From positions 590,111-654,110 of the forward strand of contig JAVTVJ010000786.1 of assembly GCA_034509425.1 (NCBI GenBank): 64,000 nt of DNA, written 5' to 3'. Of the stretch, positions 48,101 through 60,500 are shown piece after piece. This DNA is from Eopsaltria australis. Taxonomy: Eukaryota; Chordata; Aves; Passeriformes; Petroicidae. Both the position numbers and the translations under genes were made by a program. Every line of letters begins with the position of its first letter. The stretch's first letter is position 1. The notes under the pieces were generated by a model. That model was not told the origin of the DNA. It worked only from the letters and a program-made list of their open reading frames with translations, and did not search any database.

Positions 48101-50015
48101 AGGGAGTTGTGGGAGCAATAGGGAATTTTTCAAGTGCCACTGTCAGTTTCATTCCCCTCAGAATCTCAGGAGCAGCCCAGGAACTGTGTTGGGCAGTTCA
48201 AGACAGCATTATCTCCTTCAAAGTGTGGAAGCCCCTGACTAAACTTTCCAAACAAAGGTAATTGCTGTGAAGGCTGGCTTAGAGATTCACCTCCTTTATG
48301 GGAAGCACAACCACGTGCAGAGCCTGTGAAGGAGCTCTCGCTGGCCCTGGCTGCTCTCCCTCCTGAGCAGCTCTCGAGGAGCCTGCGAGGGCTGGCATGG
48401 GCAGAGCTGCCACAGGGCCGAGGGGGCTCTGAGGGACAGGCACAGCTGGACTGAGTTTGTCACTGGCACAGGCTGCCATGTCCCATGCTGGAGGGGAGCC
48501 AGCCCGGCTCAGTGTGTGGGTGACACACTGGCTCTGAGCTGGGCAGAGCAGGCAGCTCCAGCAGAGCCCAGTCAGCCCAGAACTGGGATGGATATCCACC
48601 ACTATCTATGAAGAACAAGATGGGGATGAATGAAAATAATAATTTAAATAGAAAGAAAAATTATAGCTAATAATTCTGCTGCAAAGCAGCCTTTCTGTTG
48701 CTCTGCATTTCCCCCGAAGGACGGAGCCGGAGCTGCCGGCATCTCCATGGTGACTGCGGAGAGGCTCCCGCAGGGTGCTCGAGTGGCACCGGGGCCGGCC
48801 GGGCTCCGAGGGCCGGGCAGGACCCGAAAGGAGCACGTGGGAAGATGGGGTTCCCTTCCCAACGGGCCGCCATGCAGAGCCCCAGCACCCAGCAAGGCTC
48901 AGTGCCAGCCCAGGTGTGCGAGGGCAGAGCTGGCTTTGGCCTCGGTGGTGGCACTGGTCCATGGTGCTGGGTACCACACCTGCACGGCTCTGCCCGGTGG
49001 CTGACCACGGCCACGGCCCCTCCTGTGCACCCCAGAGCCATTCATTAGAGCCGCAGCCTCGTTTACACCTATTTTTAAGTTGGTGATAATGTCTCTGCGC
49101 TGGCTAAATATAAAAGTCTTGTAGCGTGTGGTGAGTAACGTTTGGCGAAGAGCCACAGCGAGGCAGCAGCGGGCTCCGGGGGCTGCAAACGTGCTGTGGG
49201 GGAGAAAAACCACCCAGCACCCAAACTGCTGCCTGTCATATCCTGAGCAGACATGTGAAAGCAAGGGCTGTGCCCAGGGGCACGAGGGGATGGAGCCGGA
49301 CAGCTCCAGAGGGATCCGTGTGTCCGCACGGGCGGCGCACGGGCCGTGCAGGAGATGCTGCTGCAGGTGGCTCTGCAGGACCCTAGGCATTGCCAGGCTG
49401 TTGGTTCAGCGCTGTTCTGGCACCTCCGTGTCCCAAAGGCTCTGGGACACGGCAGGTCCCTCGCTCGGCCCCCCTCCCATTCCTTCCCAATGTCCCCTCT
49501 ACCTGCCTTCCTTCCCGTGTCCCTCTGCGTGGAGCCAGGACAGCCCCGCGGCTGTCGGCCCATGGGACAGATCCCCGCGGGGGCGTCTCCGGGCCAGGAC
49601 AGGGGGCACGGTGCCCACGGCTGTGGATCCATGGCAGGAGTGGAGCAGAGTGTCCCTGGTGTCACCCCCAGCCCAGCGGGGTCAGCGACTTCTGCAGGGA
49701 TTCTGCTCATGGCAGCATCCAAGGGCAGTAAAAGACACAAAACCCGCTCTTCCCTGGCCGGTTTCCTGCCATTTAGGGTGAAATTCTCAGCGTGAAGGAG
49801 TTAAATGCCATCGGCTTGTGGGGCTGGGAAAGAACCCCAAATTCTTGGAGTTCCCGGTTTCCTTTTGAAGAGACGCAGCTGCTCCCGCCCCGTGGGACAG
49901 ATTCCCCGTGGAATGCGGGGCGGTGGCTCGGGGGCCGTGGGAGTCATTTTGCCAGGGACTGAGCCCCCAGAGCACGCGAGTGGCACCGTCCCCGTCCCGC
50001 TCCGCCCGGGCCCAG
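45145..50015. other. Intergenic DNA
   Basis: AT-rich 45300-45620 and 47750-47900, otherwise mixed. No gene recognised. A small direct duplication (gtgtgagctcccttt) occurs at 45297-45333, and a 14-bp repeat is listed separately. Confidence 0.6.
45992..46033. repeat. 14-bp tandem repeat, three copies
   Basis: CTGCCCCAGCCCTA at 45992, 46006 and 46020. Confidence 0.9.
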
Positions 50016-50033
50016 CAGCGCCAGGTGGCGCCC
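50016..50033 (+). promoter_or_regulatory. CTCF-like motif
   Basis: The core GCCAGGTGGCGCC agrees with the AGRKGGCRS part of the CTCF consensus. The upstream half matches less well. It lies in a CpG-rich patch (about 49990-50110). Confidence 0.3.
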
Positions 50034-50103
50034 GCGGTGTCCGCAGCTCCTTCCCGGCGACAGAAACGCAGGGAGGGCGGGGACGTGAGCGGGCAGGAGC
50101 GGG

Positions 50104-50131
50104 GCTGGGGGTGCTGGGGGTGCTGGGGGTG
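50104..50131. repeat. 9-bp GCTGGGGGT repeat, three copies
   Basis: Three perfect tandem copies, then decay. Confidence 0.9.
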
Positions 50132-50349
50132 CTGCGGCTGCTAGGGGAACGATACTCATACGGGGTGCTCGGGGGGCGATGCTTATAGGGGGATGCTCAT
50201 GGGGGGCTGCTCGTGAGGGCCCCACGCGTGGCGGGACAGGGACAGTGGGGTTGGGGACAGTGCAGGGGGTCTGGTCAGAGCGTGACTCTGTCCCTGCCGT
50301 CACCTTCCGTGCTGCCTGAGCCACCCAGCTGTGGGAGAAAAGAAGGTTC

Positions 50350-50635
50350 CAGGGAGAGCTCAGAGCCCCTGCCAGGGCCTGAAGGGGCTCCAGAGGAGCT
50401 GGAGAGGGACTGGGGACAAGCGCTGGAGGGACAGGACACAGGGAATGGCTTCCCACTGCCAGAGGAGAGGACAGGGATGGATGGGATATTGAGTGGCTGG
50501 CACAGGGTGCCCAGAGAAGCTGTGGCTGCCCCTGAATCCCTGGCAGTGCCCAAGGCCAGGCTTGGAGCAGCCTGGGACAGTGGAAAGTCTATGGCAGGGG
50601 TGGCACTGGATGGTCTTTAAGGCCCCTTGCAACAC
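50350..50635 (+). mobile_element. CR1 LINE 3' part, plus strand
   Basis: Shares ggctggcacagggtgcccag, agaagctgtggctgcc, ccctggcagtgcccaaggcc and cagcctgggacagtgg with the 37.7-kb copy, then gtggcactggatggtcttta. The terminal octamers are not preserved. Confidence 0.9.
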
Positions 50636-52096
50636 AAACCAGTCTGGGATTCAGATATTCCTTGGATTTCTATGTCTTTTCTGCCTCAATACCTCAAGGA
50701 TTTGTTGCTGATTCAAACGTGCTCTCTCCCCTGCTGGCCCAGGATGTGATTCATCACATCCTGCACAAGATGGAGTGAGGTTGATGAGCCCCTTCCCACC
50801 AGGATGGGTTGTTCAGAGCCTTATCTCTGCAATAAAGAGCACAGACACTGAGCTCTGTACCTTCCAACAATCGCTGCGTTTATCACTCTTGCTGTGCTAC
50901 CCCAGGCACCCTGGGCTGCACTTCTGCTTGCTGTAGACTGTAAGTTTACACTCAAGGAATCCAAACCCAGAAGAAATCACTGAAGGTTTCTAGTCTGACC
51001 TTCTCCATACCATAAACTGCAGCACTTCTCCAGTGCGTCCCTGCCCGCTTCCAGCTCCTGCAGGAAAATAGTCCCTGCTTTCACAAACCCAGGAGGGGCA
51101 GGAGGCTCCTTCCAGTTTTCAGGAAACTGTTCCATGCTGGGCTGTCTTGGCTGGTCAAATTTGTCCCACTCTGCCACTCTGGAGCTCTGCAGTCTGCAGT
51201 CACTGGTCCTAAACCACGTCTGTCTGCCGGGCCAGGCAGGCCTGAAGCCACTTACATTCTCCTTAGAGGTGTAAACTGTAATCCAATTACTGTGATGAGA
51301 TTTCTGTTAAGCCCAGCAGGTTAAGCTCTTTAGTTCAGGGTGTTGAATGTTGTTTAAAACTGGGCTCTCATTTTTGATTCCCTGACTACCAGTTCTGAAT
51401 GAGGAGCAGCAGCTTTTTTTGTGGGGTCTTGTTCTCTTCATTTTTAAATATAACTGAATCTAAAACCCATTCCAGGCTCAAATTAAAGGCAGAGATTTTA
51501 TAACATAAACAAAAATACACTCATGGCATTGCTGTGCTAAAAATGTTCAGAGGCAGCATGGAGGCTGTTTGAGCTGCCCTGCCAGAGAGCACCACGCCAG
51601 CCACCCTCCCACTGAGTGAGGGTCCTTCCCCAGGGACCCAGAAGCTGGACCTGATGATCCTTTTGGGTCCCTTCCAGCTCAGGATACTCCATGATTCCAT
51701 GGTATCACTGAATCTAACGCAGATTTTTGTGCTGGCACCGCTGCCTGGGAGCTGTGTCCCTCCAGTGGGGATGTAATGTCCCCCTTGTGCCCAGGCTGGG
51801 GCTAAAAGTGGAACAGAATTCTCTGTGTGCTGCCATTTGCAACATCCTGGCCCCAAAAAAAGCCCATCCCGGGCAGCGTTTGGGATCTGTGGCACCTCCC
51901 AGTCCCCTCCCGCTCCGCAGAGGCCAGCAGCAGGAGCAGAGTGTGGGAGCAAGGGAGATGCAGGAAGGGTTGAGGAAACCAGAAGCAGGTGCCCAACTGA
52001 TGGATTAATGAATGAATTCATGGCACTGGGACCTCCTGGGCACTGGTTCCCCACAAAGCACCCCAGCATCCCCAGCAGCAGCGCTCACATCCCGCG
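50636..52096. other. Intergenic DNA
   Basis: No gene recognised. A CR1 tail fragment at 51641 is listed separately. Confidence 0.6.
51641..51701 (+). mobile_element. CR1 LINE tail fragment, plus strand
   Basis: gctggacctgatgatccttt followed by gggtcccttccagctcagga and tactccatgattccatgg is the last ~60 bp of a CR1 element. Confidence 0.8.
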
Positions 52097-52400
52097 GGAT
52101 TCCTGCTCCTGCTGGGATTCCTGTTCCCCTGCTCCCCCTGCTCCTCCTGCTTCCACTGGGATTCCTGCTCCTGCTGGGATTCCTGTTCCCCTGCTCCTCC
52201 TGTTCCCCCTGTTCCCCTGCTCCCCCTGCTCCTCCTGCTTCCACTGGGATTCCTGCTCCTGCTGGGATTCCTGTTTCCCTGCTCCTCCTGTTCCCCCTGT
52301 TCCCCTGCTCCCCCTGCTCCTCCTGCTTCCACTGGGATTCCTGCTCCTGCTGGGATTCCTGCTCCCTCTGCTCCCCCTGTTCCCCCTGTTCCCCCTGCTC
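52097..52400. repeat. 88-bp higher-order pyrimidine minisatellite
   Basis: The anchor TTCCACTGGGATTCCTG starts at 52151, 52239 and 52327, giving an 88-bp period. Each unit is composed of TGGGATTCCTGCTCCTGC and TGTTCCCCCTGTTCCCC-type submodules. The plus strand is strongly C/T-rich. Open frames on both strands come from the repeat. Confidence 0.95.
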
Positions 52401-53747
52401 CCAGCCCTGCCTGCCCCAGGGAGCTGCTCCTGCTCTCCCAGCTGAGCCACCTCACTGCTTATTCTCTGTGATATTTGCACCATCCTGGAGCTGAAACCTC
52501 ACCAAGAGTCTAGACTTGATATTTTGCCCTTAATCGAATCTCAGACATTTAATCAGTCCAGGAAAACTGTAGGAAAACCAGTTGTTTGTTTTTTTTTTTT
52601 TTTAAAGAAAATGAATTAGAGATGAAATGTAAATAATGGGTCAGGAATGAACTTCCATAGGTGAAGTCAGAACTGTTGAGGCAGATCAGCCCCACATCCC
52701 TGTTAAACCAGAGCTACACTTGAGGGGAAAGGCCAGAGCTTTTATCCACTCTGTTCCCAAGCCTCTGGTTTGAAGCAGAAGGACAAACCCATCTGCTCAG
52801 CAGCAGCACAGGGGAATTGAATCAATTAGTGCCACGATAGGTGGCTCTGTAACCTTTATGCATTTGGAGGAAATAATCGGCATTTATTCCTTGCTTAAGA
52901 AAGTAATGCTACCTCTGGCTTGCTTTGCTAATGATTATTTTTCCTGTTTGGTTCTGTACTATGAACAAAGCTCTGGCTCCTCGGTGCAGGCAGAGCCCGG
53001 CCCGCCCATTTATCTCTCCTGTGGCAGCCAAATGGCATTTGCTGTCTCGAGCAGGAAATGAGCAATTAAAAGGCAACAGGAGGTTATTCTTTTATTTCCC
53101 TCTCTCCCCTCCAGAATAATAAATATCTCCAAGTGAATGTGCCGATTACTTGGACAATTTGGTGTGAGGCAAATTGTTCTTAAATACGATGGCAATAAAT
53201 GTGTCTGTTACAATTTGAAAAATCCCATTAGTTTTTCAAAATAACTGGCTTTATATCTCTTGCAGAGCATAGGGTAAGCAAAAACCTTTTAAACTAATCA
53301 ATAAGAAGCAAAATAAATTAATTTTCCCAGACTGCTTCAAGATGAAGGGACACAACAGAACAAATGCGTGTAGAGCGTGGTTCAGGCAGGCTAAAGCACA
53401 CAGCTGTTATTGCAGAGTTCATCACATTCACTGCAGCCTGGTCAAAATTCCTGTCAAAAGCACTGAGGTGAAAACACTGAACTTACTTGGCTTGGAAAGG
53501 CCATTGGCACAACAGAGGCCATGTGAAATAAATGTCACGGTCTTGGCAGCGCCCCTGGAAGGGCAGGGGATTGATCTGGGAAGCAAACTTTGAGAAGAAA
53601 GGCACAGACCAAATAACAGCTCTCCTGAAGGTGTTATCTTGCCTGGCACATGGTTTGGGGCTGGTGCAGCTCCCTGGCTCCAGGGGCTGCTCCTGCTGCT
53701 GCCTTCAGTGAGGTCCCTGAGGGTCCTGGCCCTGGGGTGACACACAG

Positions 53748-53845
53748 TATCCCGAGGGGCAGGGCCATCCCACAGAGCATCCCGAGGGGGCAGCGCCATC
53801 CCGAGGGCCATCCCAGGCAGGGCCATCCCGAGGGCCATCCCTGCC
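53748..53845. repeat. GCCATCCCGAGGG-type imperfect repeat
   Basis: Several imperfect copies of CATCCCGAGGG(GC)AGGGC. GC-rich. Confidence 0.8.
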
Positions 53846-54484
53846 CTGGCCACAGCCTGCGTCAGGAGCAGAGCAGTGCCCAGGGCTGGCCCCAACATTG
53901 GCAGCTGTGTGTGCCAAGCCAGGGCCTCACCCCTGGTGTCACTGCTGCCCCATGTCCCCACCCCAGGGACAGCTCTGGCAGCAGCTCTGGGCACCGCAGG
54001 GCTGGGTGAGCCGTGTGTGAGGGAGCACACACCTGCCTGGGGAAAGGGACAGAAAGAGGCCCAGGTGTGAGGAAGAAACAACTCCTGCACACTGATGGAT
54101 GTGGCTCTGGCCTCGAGAGCCCGAATTCATTGTGAACCAGCACTGAAAATGGAATGTACCACAAATCTCCAGGGGAAAAGTCAGGTTTTACTGAAACCCC
54201 TTCCTCCCATAATGGTACCAAATGCAAATCCCTGAGCTCATCCCTGCTGACTCTGGCACCTGGGGAGCATCCAGCAGAGGTGGCACTCACTGAGCCACAG
54301 TCCCCTGCCCCAAGCTCCTCCTCACCCTGGGTTAGCTCTGAGGGCCCCTAGTGAGCTCAGCTCCTCCCTGGGCCTGCTAAAGGATGGATCTGGGGGTGAA
54401 CCCCTCTCTGCAGAGCTGTGCTCCCCCAGGCTCATCCCCACACCACCCCTGGCTGGGTCTGGCCCAGCTGCAGGGCAGGAGGGG

Positions 54485-54535
54485 GTGAGACCCTGGCACA
54501 GGCTGCTCAGAGGAGCTGTGGCTGCCCTGTCCCTG
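54485..54535 (+). mobile_element. CR1 LINE scrap, plus strand
   Basis: ccctggcacaggctgctcag followed by aggagctgtggctgcc matches the most conserved CR1 3' segment. Both ends have decayed. Confidence 0.6.
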
Positions 54536-55213
54536 CTATTGGAAAGCATTAACATAAGGACTAACAAAAAAGAGACTCATAATATGTAACAGATCATTGT
54601 TAAAAACTATATGAATAAAATTACAACTTTTCACAGAGCAAGTTCCTCAAATACAATGCTGAAATGTCAGTTCAAGCATTAATTAATAGATATTCATGGT
54701 AGCTAACCAATCAAACTGCTTTTCAGCTGGGTTCCAGACAGCAGTTCTGTTGTTTCTGTTTCGGCTGCAGTAGCTGGAAATCTCCCCCTCCCTCATTTGT
54801 GTCCCCAAGCAAAGCAATTCCCTGCTCCTGGCGCAGCCGTGCCCAAGGACAGGGGGGGAGGGCCGCAAAGCCTGTCAAACAGGATTATTCACAAAAAATC
54901 CCAGCTAAGTGGATTTCAAATTGCAACCTGTCACTGCCTTCTGCAAGTCATTTAGGAAGAGCTGGAAACTGGAATAACAATTTTATCAGGAACAGAAAAC
55001 CTAAGAAAGGAAGAAAAAGAGGATTTGTGGGAGGAGGCAGCCAGCCTGGCTGTGGGCTGAGCTGTGAGTGGGGGGCTCAGATCACAGAATCCCTGGGAAA
55101 TAAGGTGGTGGGGGATGATGCCTGTAATTGCCAGGGCAGAATAGCAAAAGCTGTAGAGAATACGGAATTTTAAATGTATTTTTAATGTGGAATTGCTGTA
55201 TTCTCTTAAAGAG

Positions 55214-55345
55214 AGAAGTCTATATAGCATGTATTACATATAAAAACACATAATGTATATTTATATATTTAAATATATATTCAAAAATTTGTGTATATAA
55301 ATATGCAATACCACAGTTTGTATTTTTATATACTTATAGCTATAT
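55214..55345. repeat. AT-rich low-complexity tract
   Basis: About 130 nt almost entirely A and T with TATATA and TTTATA words. Confidence 0.8.
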
Positions 55346-56802
55346 GTGACTTCCTTAAACTCATTGGTTCCTGTGCCAGTAGAAATAGTGATGTTTCATT
55401 GCTCAGTGTCTCCTTCCTTTGCACCCCAAAGATCACTTGCATGCAGGCACAAGAAATAACTACCTGAGGATAAACACAGTTTAATTCTCCAGTGTTCAGC
55501 CCCTTCCAGAGCCTTTCACAGTCCAAGCCGAGCTGTGCTGGGCCAGGAGGAGCAGGCAGAGTGCAGGAATTCTGTCCCATCCAGGGCTGCAGCTGGGGGA
55601 GAGCTGTCCCTCAGGGCTCAGACCCAGCCTGGGGATGGGTAAAATCTGGCAGAGGGGTTTTGTTAAACACCAAACACCCCAAAAGCTGCTGGAGCAGGAA
55701 TCCCATGGGCTCCCAGGACCACGGCAGGCAGGGAAGCTCTTCCTGCCTGTAGCTCTTGAAAGGCTCTGTTTGTTCAGTGGGGAGAGCCAACAGGGAGAGC
55801 CTGAGCTGGGAACGGGACCAGGAGCACACCCAGTGACCAAACCCCATTGCAGGGTGTCCCCCTGAACCCCAGGGCACCACACAGAGCAGATTACAGGGTG
55901 CTGAGCAAGCCCTGATTTAATCCCCAGTGATCCAACCCCATGACCAGCCCTGAGTCAGCAGCTCCACCTGCAGCATTTGGGGTATTTGGGGTTTAACAAA
56001 GGCACCCAGGAAAGGGGCAGTGCTGGGGTGCCCTGGTTATCTCTGCAGATATGCTGAGAGCAGGGAGAAGCCTCAGAGTGCCCTTGCTCCATTTGTAGAT
56101 GTGAGAACAGCATCAACAGCTGAGGCTGCTGGTGCCCCATGGGCCCAGGTCCCACCTTTGGGTCCTCTCTGGGCACACTGGGAGGTGCTGAGAGGGGTTT
56201 CACTCACACAGGGATGTCTGACCAGCTCCCTTGCTGCTCTGAGAGAGCTCCAGGAGATCTGCCCCAAGGAACCATGAAACAGGAAAGAAAACAAGGAAAT
56301 AGAAAACAACCAGTACCAGGAGTCCTTGTGTCTGGTTTTACATCTTTCTGAGTGGATTTTGTCCAAAGCAATGGACAAGAAGAGCTTGTTATGTGTATTG
56401 CAATCATTTTCTCCGTGAGCTCAAACTGTCACCTTCCGGTGACAAACACCCAGAGCATTGTCACCAAGCTGGAAGGTACTCAGCACAGAGAAAAAAGGCA
56501 ATTAATAGAAATATTTCACTGTTTGAGTATTAACTTCATAAAATAACAGCAGAGAGAAATTTTCTGCCATTAGAAATTTCTGCATGAGACAGTTTTAGAC
56601 AGTATCAGGCAATTATTTCATCCCAATTTCTGATTTTTCATTGGTAAATGCTGTGCTAAGACCATAATCCACAATGGCCCTCCAGTATCAGGCCCTAAGA
56701 ACTCTGATATCACCAAAAGCAGAAAAGAAAAGCAAACCCAGAAACGACAAGACCTGTCCCACTGTGAAGGAATGTCAGAAATAATTACTGGTGCCAGATC
56801 AG

Positions 56803-57586
56803 TTTCTGGGACAGGATCAGCTCCGGGGCAGGATCAGCTCATGGACAGGATCAGCTCTGGGACAGGATCAGCTCAGGGACAGGATCAGCTCTGGGACAGG
56901 ATCAGCTCCAGGACAGGATCAGTTCCTTGGGCAGGATCAGTTCCTTGGGCAGGATCAACTCATGGACAGGATCAGCTCCAGGGACAGGATCAGCTCAGGG
57001 ACAGGATCAGCTCTGGGACAGGATCAGTTCCTTGGGCAGGATCAGTTCCTTGGGCAGGATCAGTTCCCTGGGCAGGATCAGTTCCAGGGACAGGATCAGT
57101 TCTTGGGGCAGGATCAGCTCTGGGACAGGATCAGCTCTGGGACAGGATCAGCTCAGGGACAGGATCAGTTCCTGGGGCAGGATCAGTTCCTGGGGCAGGA
57201 TCAGCTCTGGGACAGGATCAGCTCTGGGACAGGATCAGCTCCAGGACAGGATCAGCTCAGGGACAGGATCAGTTCCTTGGGCAGGATCAGTTCCAGGGAC
57301 AGGATCAGTTCCAGGGACAGGATCAGCTCCGGGGCAGGATCAGCTCCAGGACAGGATCAGTTCCTTGGGCAGGATCAGCTCAGGGACAAGATCAGCTCTG
57401 GGACAGGATCAGTTCCTTGGGCAGAATCAGGTCTGGGACAGGATCAGCTCAGGGACAGGATCAGTCCCTGGGGCAGAATCAGCTCTGGGACAGGATCAGC
57501 TCTGGGACAGGATCAGTTCCTGGGGCAGGATCAGCTCAGGGACAGGATCAGCTCAGGGACAGGATCAGTTCCTGGGGCAGGATCAG
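56803..57586. repeat. 17/18-bp minisatellite, 45 units
   Basis: I count 45 consecutive units ending in CAGGATCAG (a few with AAGATCAG or CAGAATCAG). There are 26 units of 17 bp, mostly starting CTC, and 19 of 18 bp, mostly starting TTC, which sums to the observed 784 bp. The two unit types are interspersed in short blocks. All three plus-strand frames stay open for 232-307 codons because no unit phase contains a stop. The minus strand is closed by TGA within CTGATCC. I therefore regard the open frames as non-genic. Confidence 0.97.
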
Positions 57587-60500
57587 GTCTCGGGTTTTAC
57601 TGCTGAGCTACAAGTGGTCACTTGAAGTCCCTGATTATGCTGGGGCACTCTGGACAGTGTCCTCTCTGTCCTCTGAAACATTCCTTTGTCATTAATCGAA
57701 TCCAACTGGATGCCTCAGCTGCTCCCTTACATTCTCACCCGTAAACTATGAAGCAGCAGTGGTTATCTGCTGAATTAAGTAGTTCAACTAAAAGAATCCC
57801 ATATATTGTTCCCAGTCAATGGGCACTATGAATAGATTTTATGTAAAATTACTGGGAATGCATAAGCCATTTTGCCTAATGTTATGGAATTTCAAACCCT
57901 GTGTGAAATGTAATTCATGTTCAGATACTGACAAATGAATCATGCTCAGTATTCATATATAATGCTTTATATATGCAAACTGCCATAAAACGTTAATTAA
58001 GCAATAGATTTCCTAATGCTGATTAAGTGTACTCACACCAGGCTCGGTGAGTTAAATGTTTAAATACTGTCAACGCTTAAATACTATTTCCAGAGTTTCA
58101 TTGTGCTGTAAACTCAGTTATTGGCAGAGCTGTAACAGGCAGTGGCTTCTCCATACGGTAAGTAGGAGTAGGAATGGTGCCTTGGTCTTTATCTACACCA
58201 AACTTTACTTTGAAATTGTACTTTTGCTAGCAGTGCACTATTTTAAAAGTGAAGTAACTGTAGTAAGAACACAGGCTGTCTGTTTGCAGACTCCTGCTAC
58301 AGCTACAATACAGAGGCAACACTACCATTTGTTGGGGTTTTTAAAGTTCCAGGTGACATTTGCTCCTTTCTCCCAGTCGGTGCTTTCCAAAGCCATGGGG
58401 CACTTTCACCAGAGTGCTGGGACATCCCCTCCAGCAGCTGAGTGCCCGTGGTGTGTCCCAACCCCACAGCTCCCAGCTGGACCCTCCCTGAGGTGGTACA
58501 GGGTTTGGAGCTCAGTGTTCTCCTGGGGTGGCAGAAGGACACTCAGAGCAGTCTAAGTTTTGGGGTTTTGCTGGGTTGCTGCTGATTCATTCTGTTCATT
58601 GGTCAGGAAAATGGTGAGATCTGACTGCAGCTGTCCTGAGTCAGCACCACACCTTGGGAAATGTCCCAGCTCTGAATGGTCTCCCATTGCCTCCACTCCC
58701 TGCAGTGGCAGGAGAGGCTCTGGGTGCCACTTGAGGTGTGACTCACGCTCGGGGGTATTTACAGCTGCCAGGTGCTCCCACAGGTGTGAGCCCGGCACTC
58801 AGAGCAGCTCCCACGTGCTGCCTGTGCCTTCCCCAGCTTGCTGCCAGGAGCAGCACACAGCCCCTGCCCCAAAGCACAGGCACCCTCCCTGCCCAGCCCC
58901 TGAGTCTGTCAGGAGACTCTGTCATGAGGAAGACTCAAAGGAGCTTTAAAAACATTATTGAAGCAATGGCAGTGCAGACTGAGTTCATGACACGGAGAAC
59001 TGACACATTCCTTCCACATCCCAGGAATCAGGAGATCCCAAACCTCTTCCAAACACTTCTCTAGGCTGTGCAGACCCTGAACTGCTCTTGCTTTAGGGGC
59101 AATGCACTGCAGGGCTGAGTGCTTTGATATAAATAGTCAACAATAAACAGACTTTTTAATTGATTAGTCACTGCAGCCGTGAGTGCCACAGAGTTTACTT
59201 TCTTGTTCCATAAATGTATTTGTTTATATTTGCAGAAGGATTCAATCTGATGTAAACTATGAAATGTTGTTTACTGAAAAAAGACAGGTTCCAAGGCACT
59301 TGTTAACACAGAAATCAAACCCAACTCTTAGGTATCTATTTGCATTAGTCACCTCAGAGCCCACAAACCTGGCTCAACACTACAGCACTTCATCAGTCTG
59401 GGAAAGCACCTAGCAGATAAATAACCTGTTTTAAAACTTCTGATGTGTCAATAGTTTGCCATGAAACTGGAAGACATACCAGAGCTTTGTCTACGGTCTG
59501 TGTTTGTATTAATGCCTTGAAAACCAGAGTGCAAACCCAAAATTTGCTGATGCTATCAAGTTTGCTGTCAGCACTCTGGAGAACAGAATTAGAATTTTCA
59601 GTGATTTTGATAAACTGGTTTCTGACAGACATTTGTGCCTAGATGCCATCTGTGACAGTGCATCAAGTTTTAACTTTAGTTCACCATTACCCAGAAAGGA
59701 TCTGCTGGCAGGGGAAGCAGCCTGCAGGCTTTGCTGCTGGGGGGAAACCAGGCAAAAATCCTTCAAGGAGGAAAACTGAAACTCTGGCCATCCTGACATT
59801 TTGTTTTGCTGACAGTGTTAAAATGCCACATCTGTCTCAGTGATACTGAGAGAGCCTCAAAGTTCATCTCTTCTTGAGCAGTCAAGAATAAAATGAACAG
59901 CAGCATTAGTAGGATTAATTGGAACAGGTCCTGGGATCAGGGATCTTCTTGGCTGTTTGCAAGTGGGATAAACAAGTGGAATTCAACTCTGTGCTGGGAA
60001 ATATGCTTACTGTAAATAAAATAACTCATGTTTTCTTCTTTCAGCCCTGATTCCACACTGACCTGCTTCCATTCAGCCATGACGGCCAGGTCAGTGTCCA
60101 TCCACTAGATCTGCAGGACCTGTCTCTGCAAAGCTGCTGCACGTCCCTCAGCCTTGAGAAGTGATGGACCATAAATAGAATCAAATCATGTTTGAAGTAA
60201 TTTTTACACTGTTTTTCTGGTACATGACAAGACAATATTTCTGACATGACAGGACTGGTTTTTGCTGGGAGCAGCACAGTGCCACCAGAGGAGATCACTC
60301 CACAGGTGGACAGTGGTGTCCTCTTAACAGAATTATCCATGACAAAATAAAGTATCCAGAAATGGAAATGCATCTCCATTCGGGGCGGTTTAGTATTTCA
60401 TATTCATTGCTGCATCTGTGGACTGTGGTGTGCAGAAAGGCCTCCAGGAACCTGAGCAGTGGGGACTGTGTCCAGGAGCCAGCAGGGACACGGCCCCTGG

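Larger units (their letters stand above)
52401..56802. other. Intergenic DNA
   Basis: No gene recognised. AT-rich at 52500-52660, 53060-53340 and 54540-54720. It contains the CATCCCGAGGG repeat, a CR1 scrap and a long AT tract, listed separately. Confidence 0.6.

Noticed and set aside
56803..57586. CRISPR array
   Set aside because: Units are contiguous with no unique spacers, and the context is a bird chromosome. The same applies to the arrays at 52.1 and 62.3 kb.
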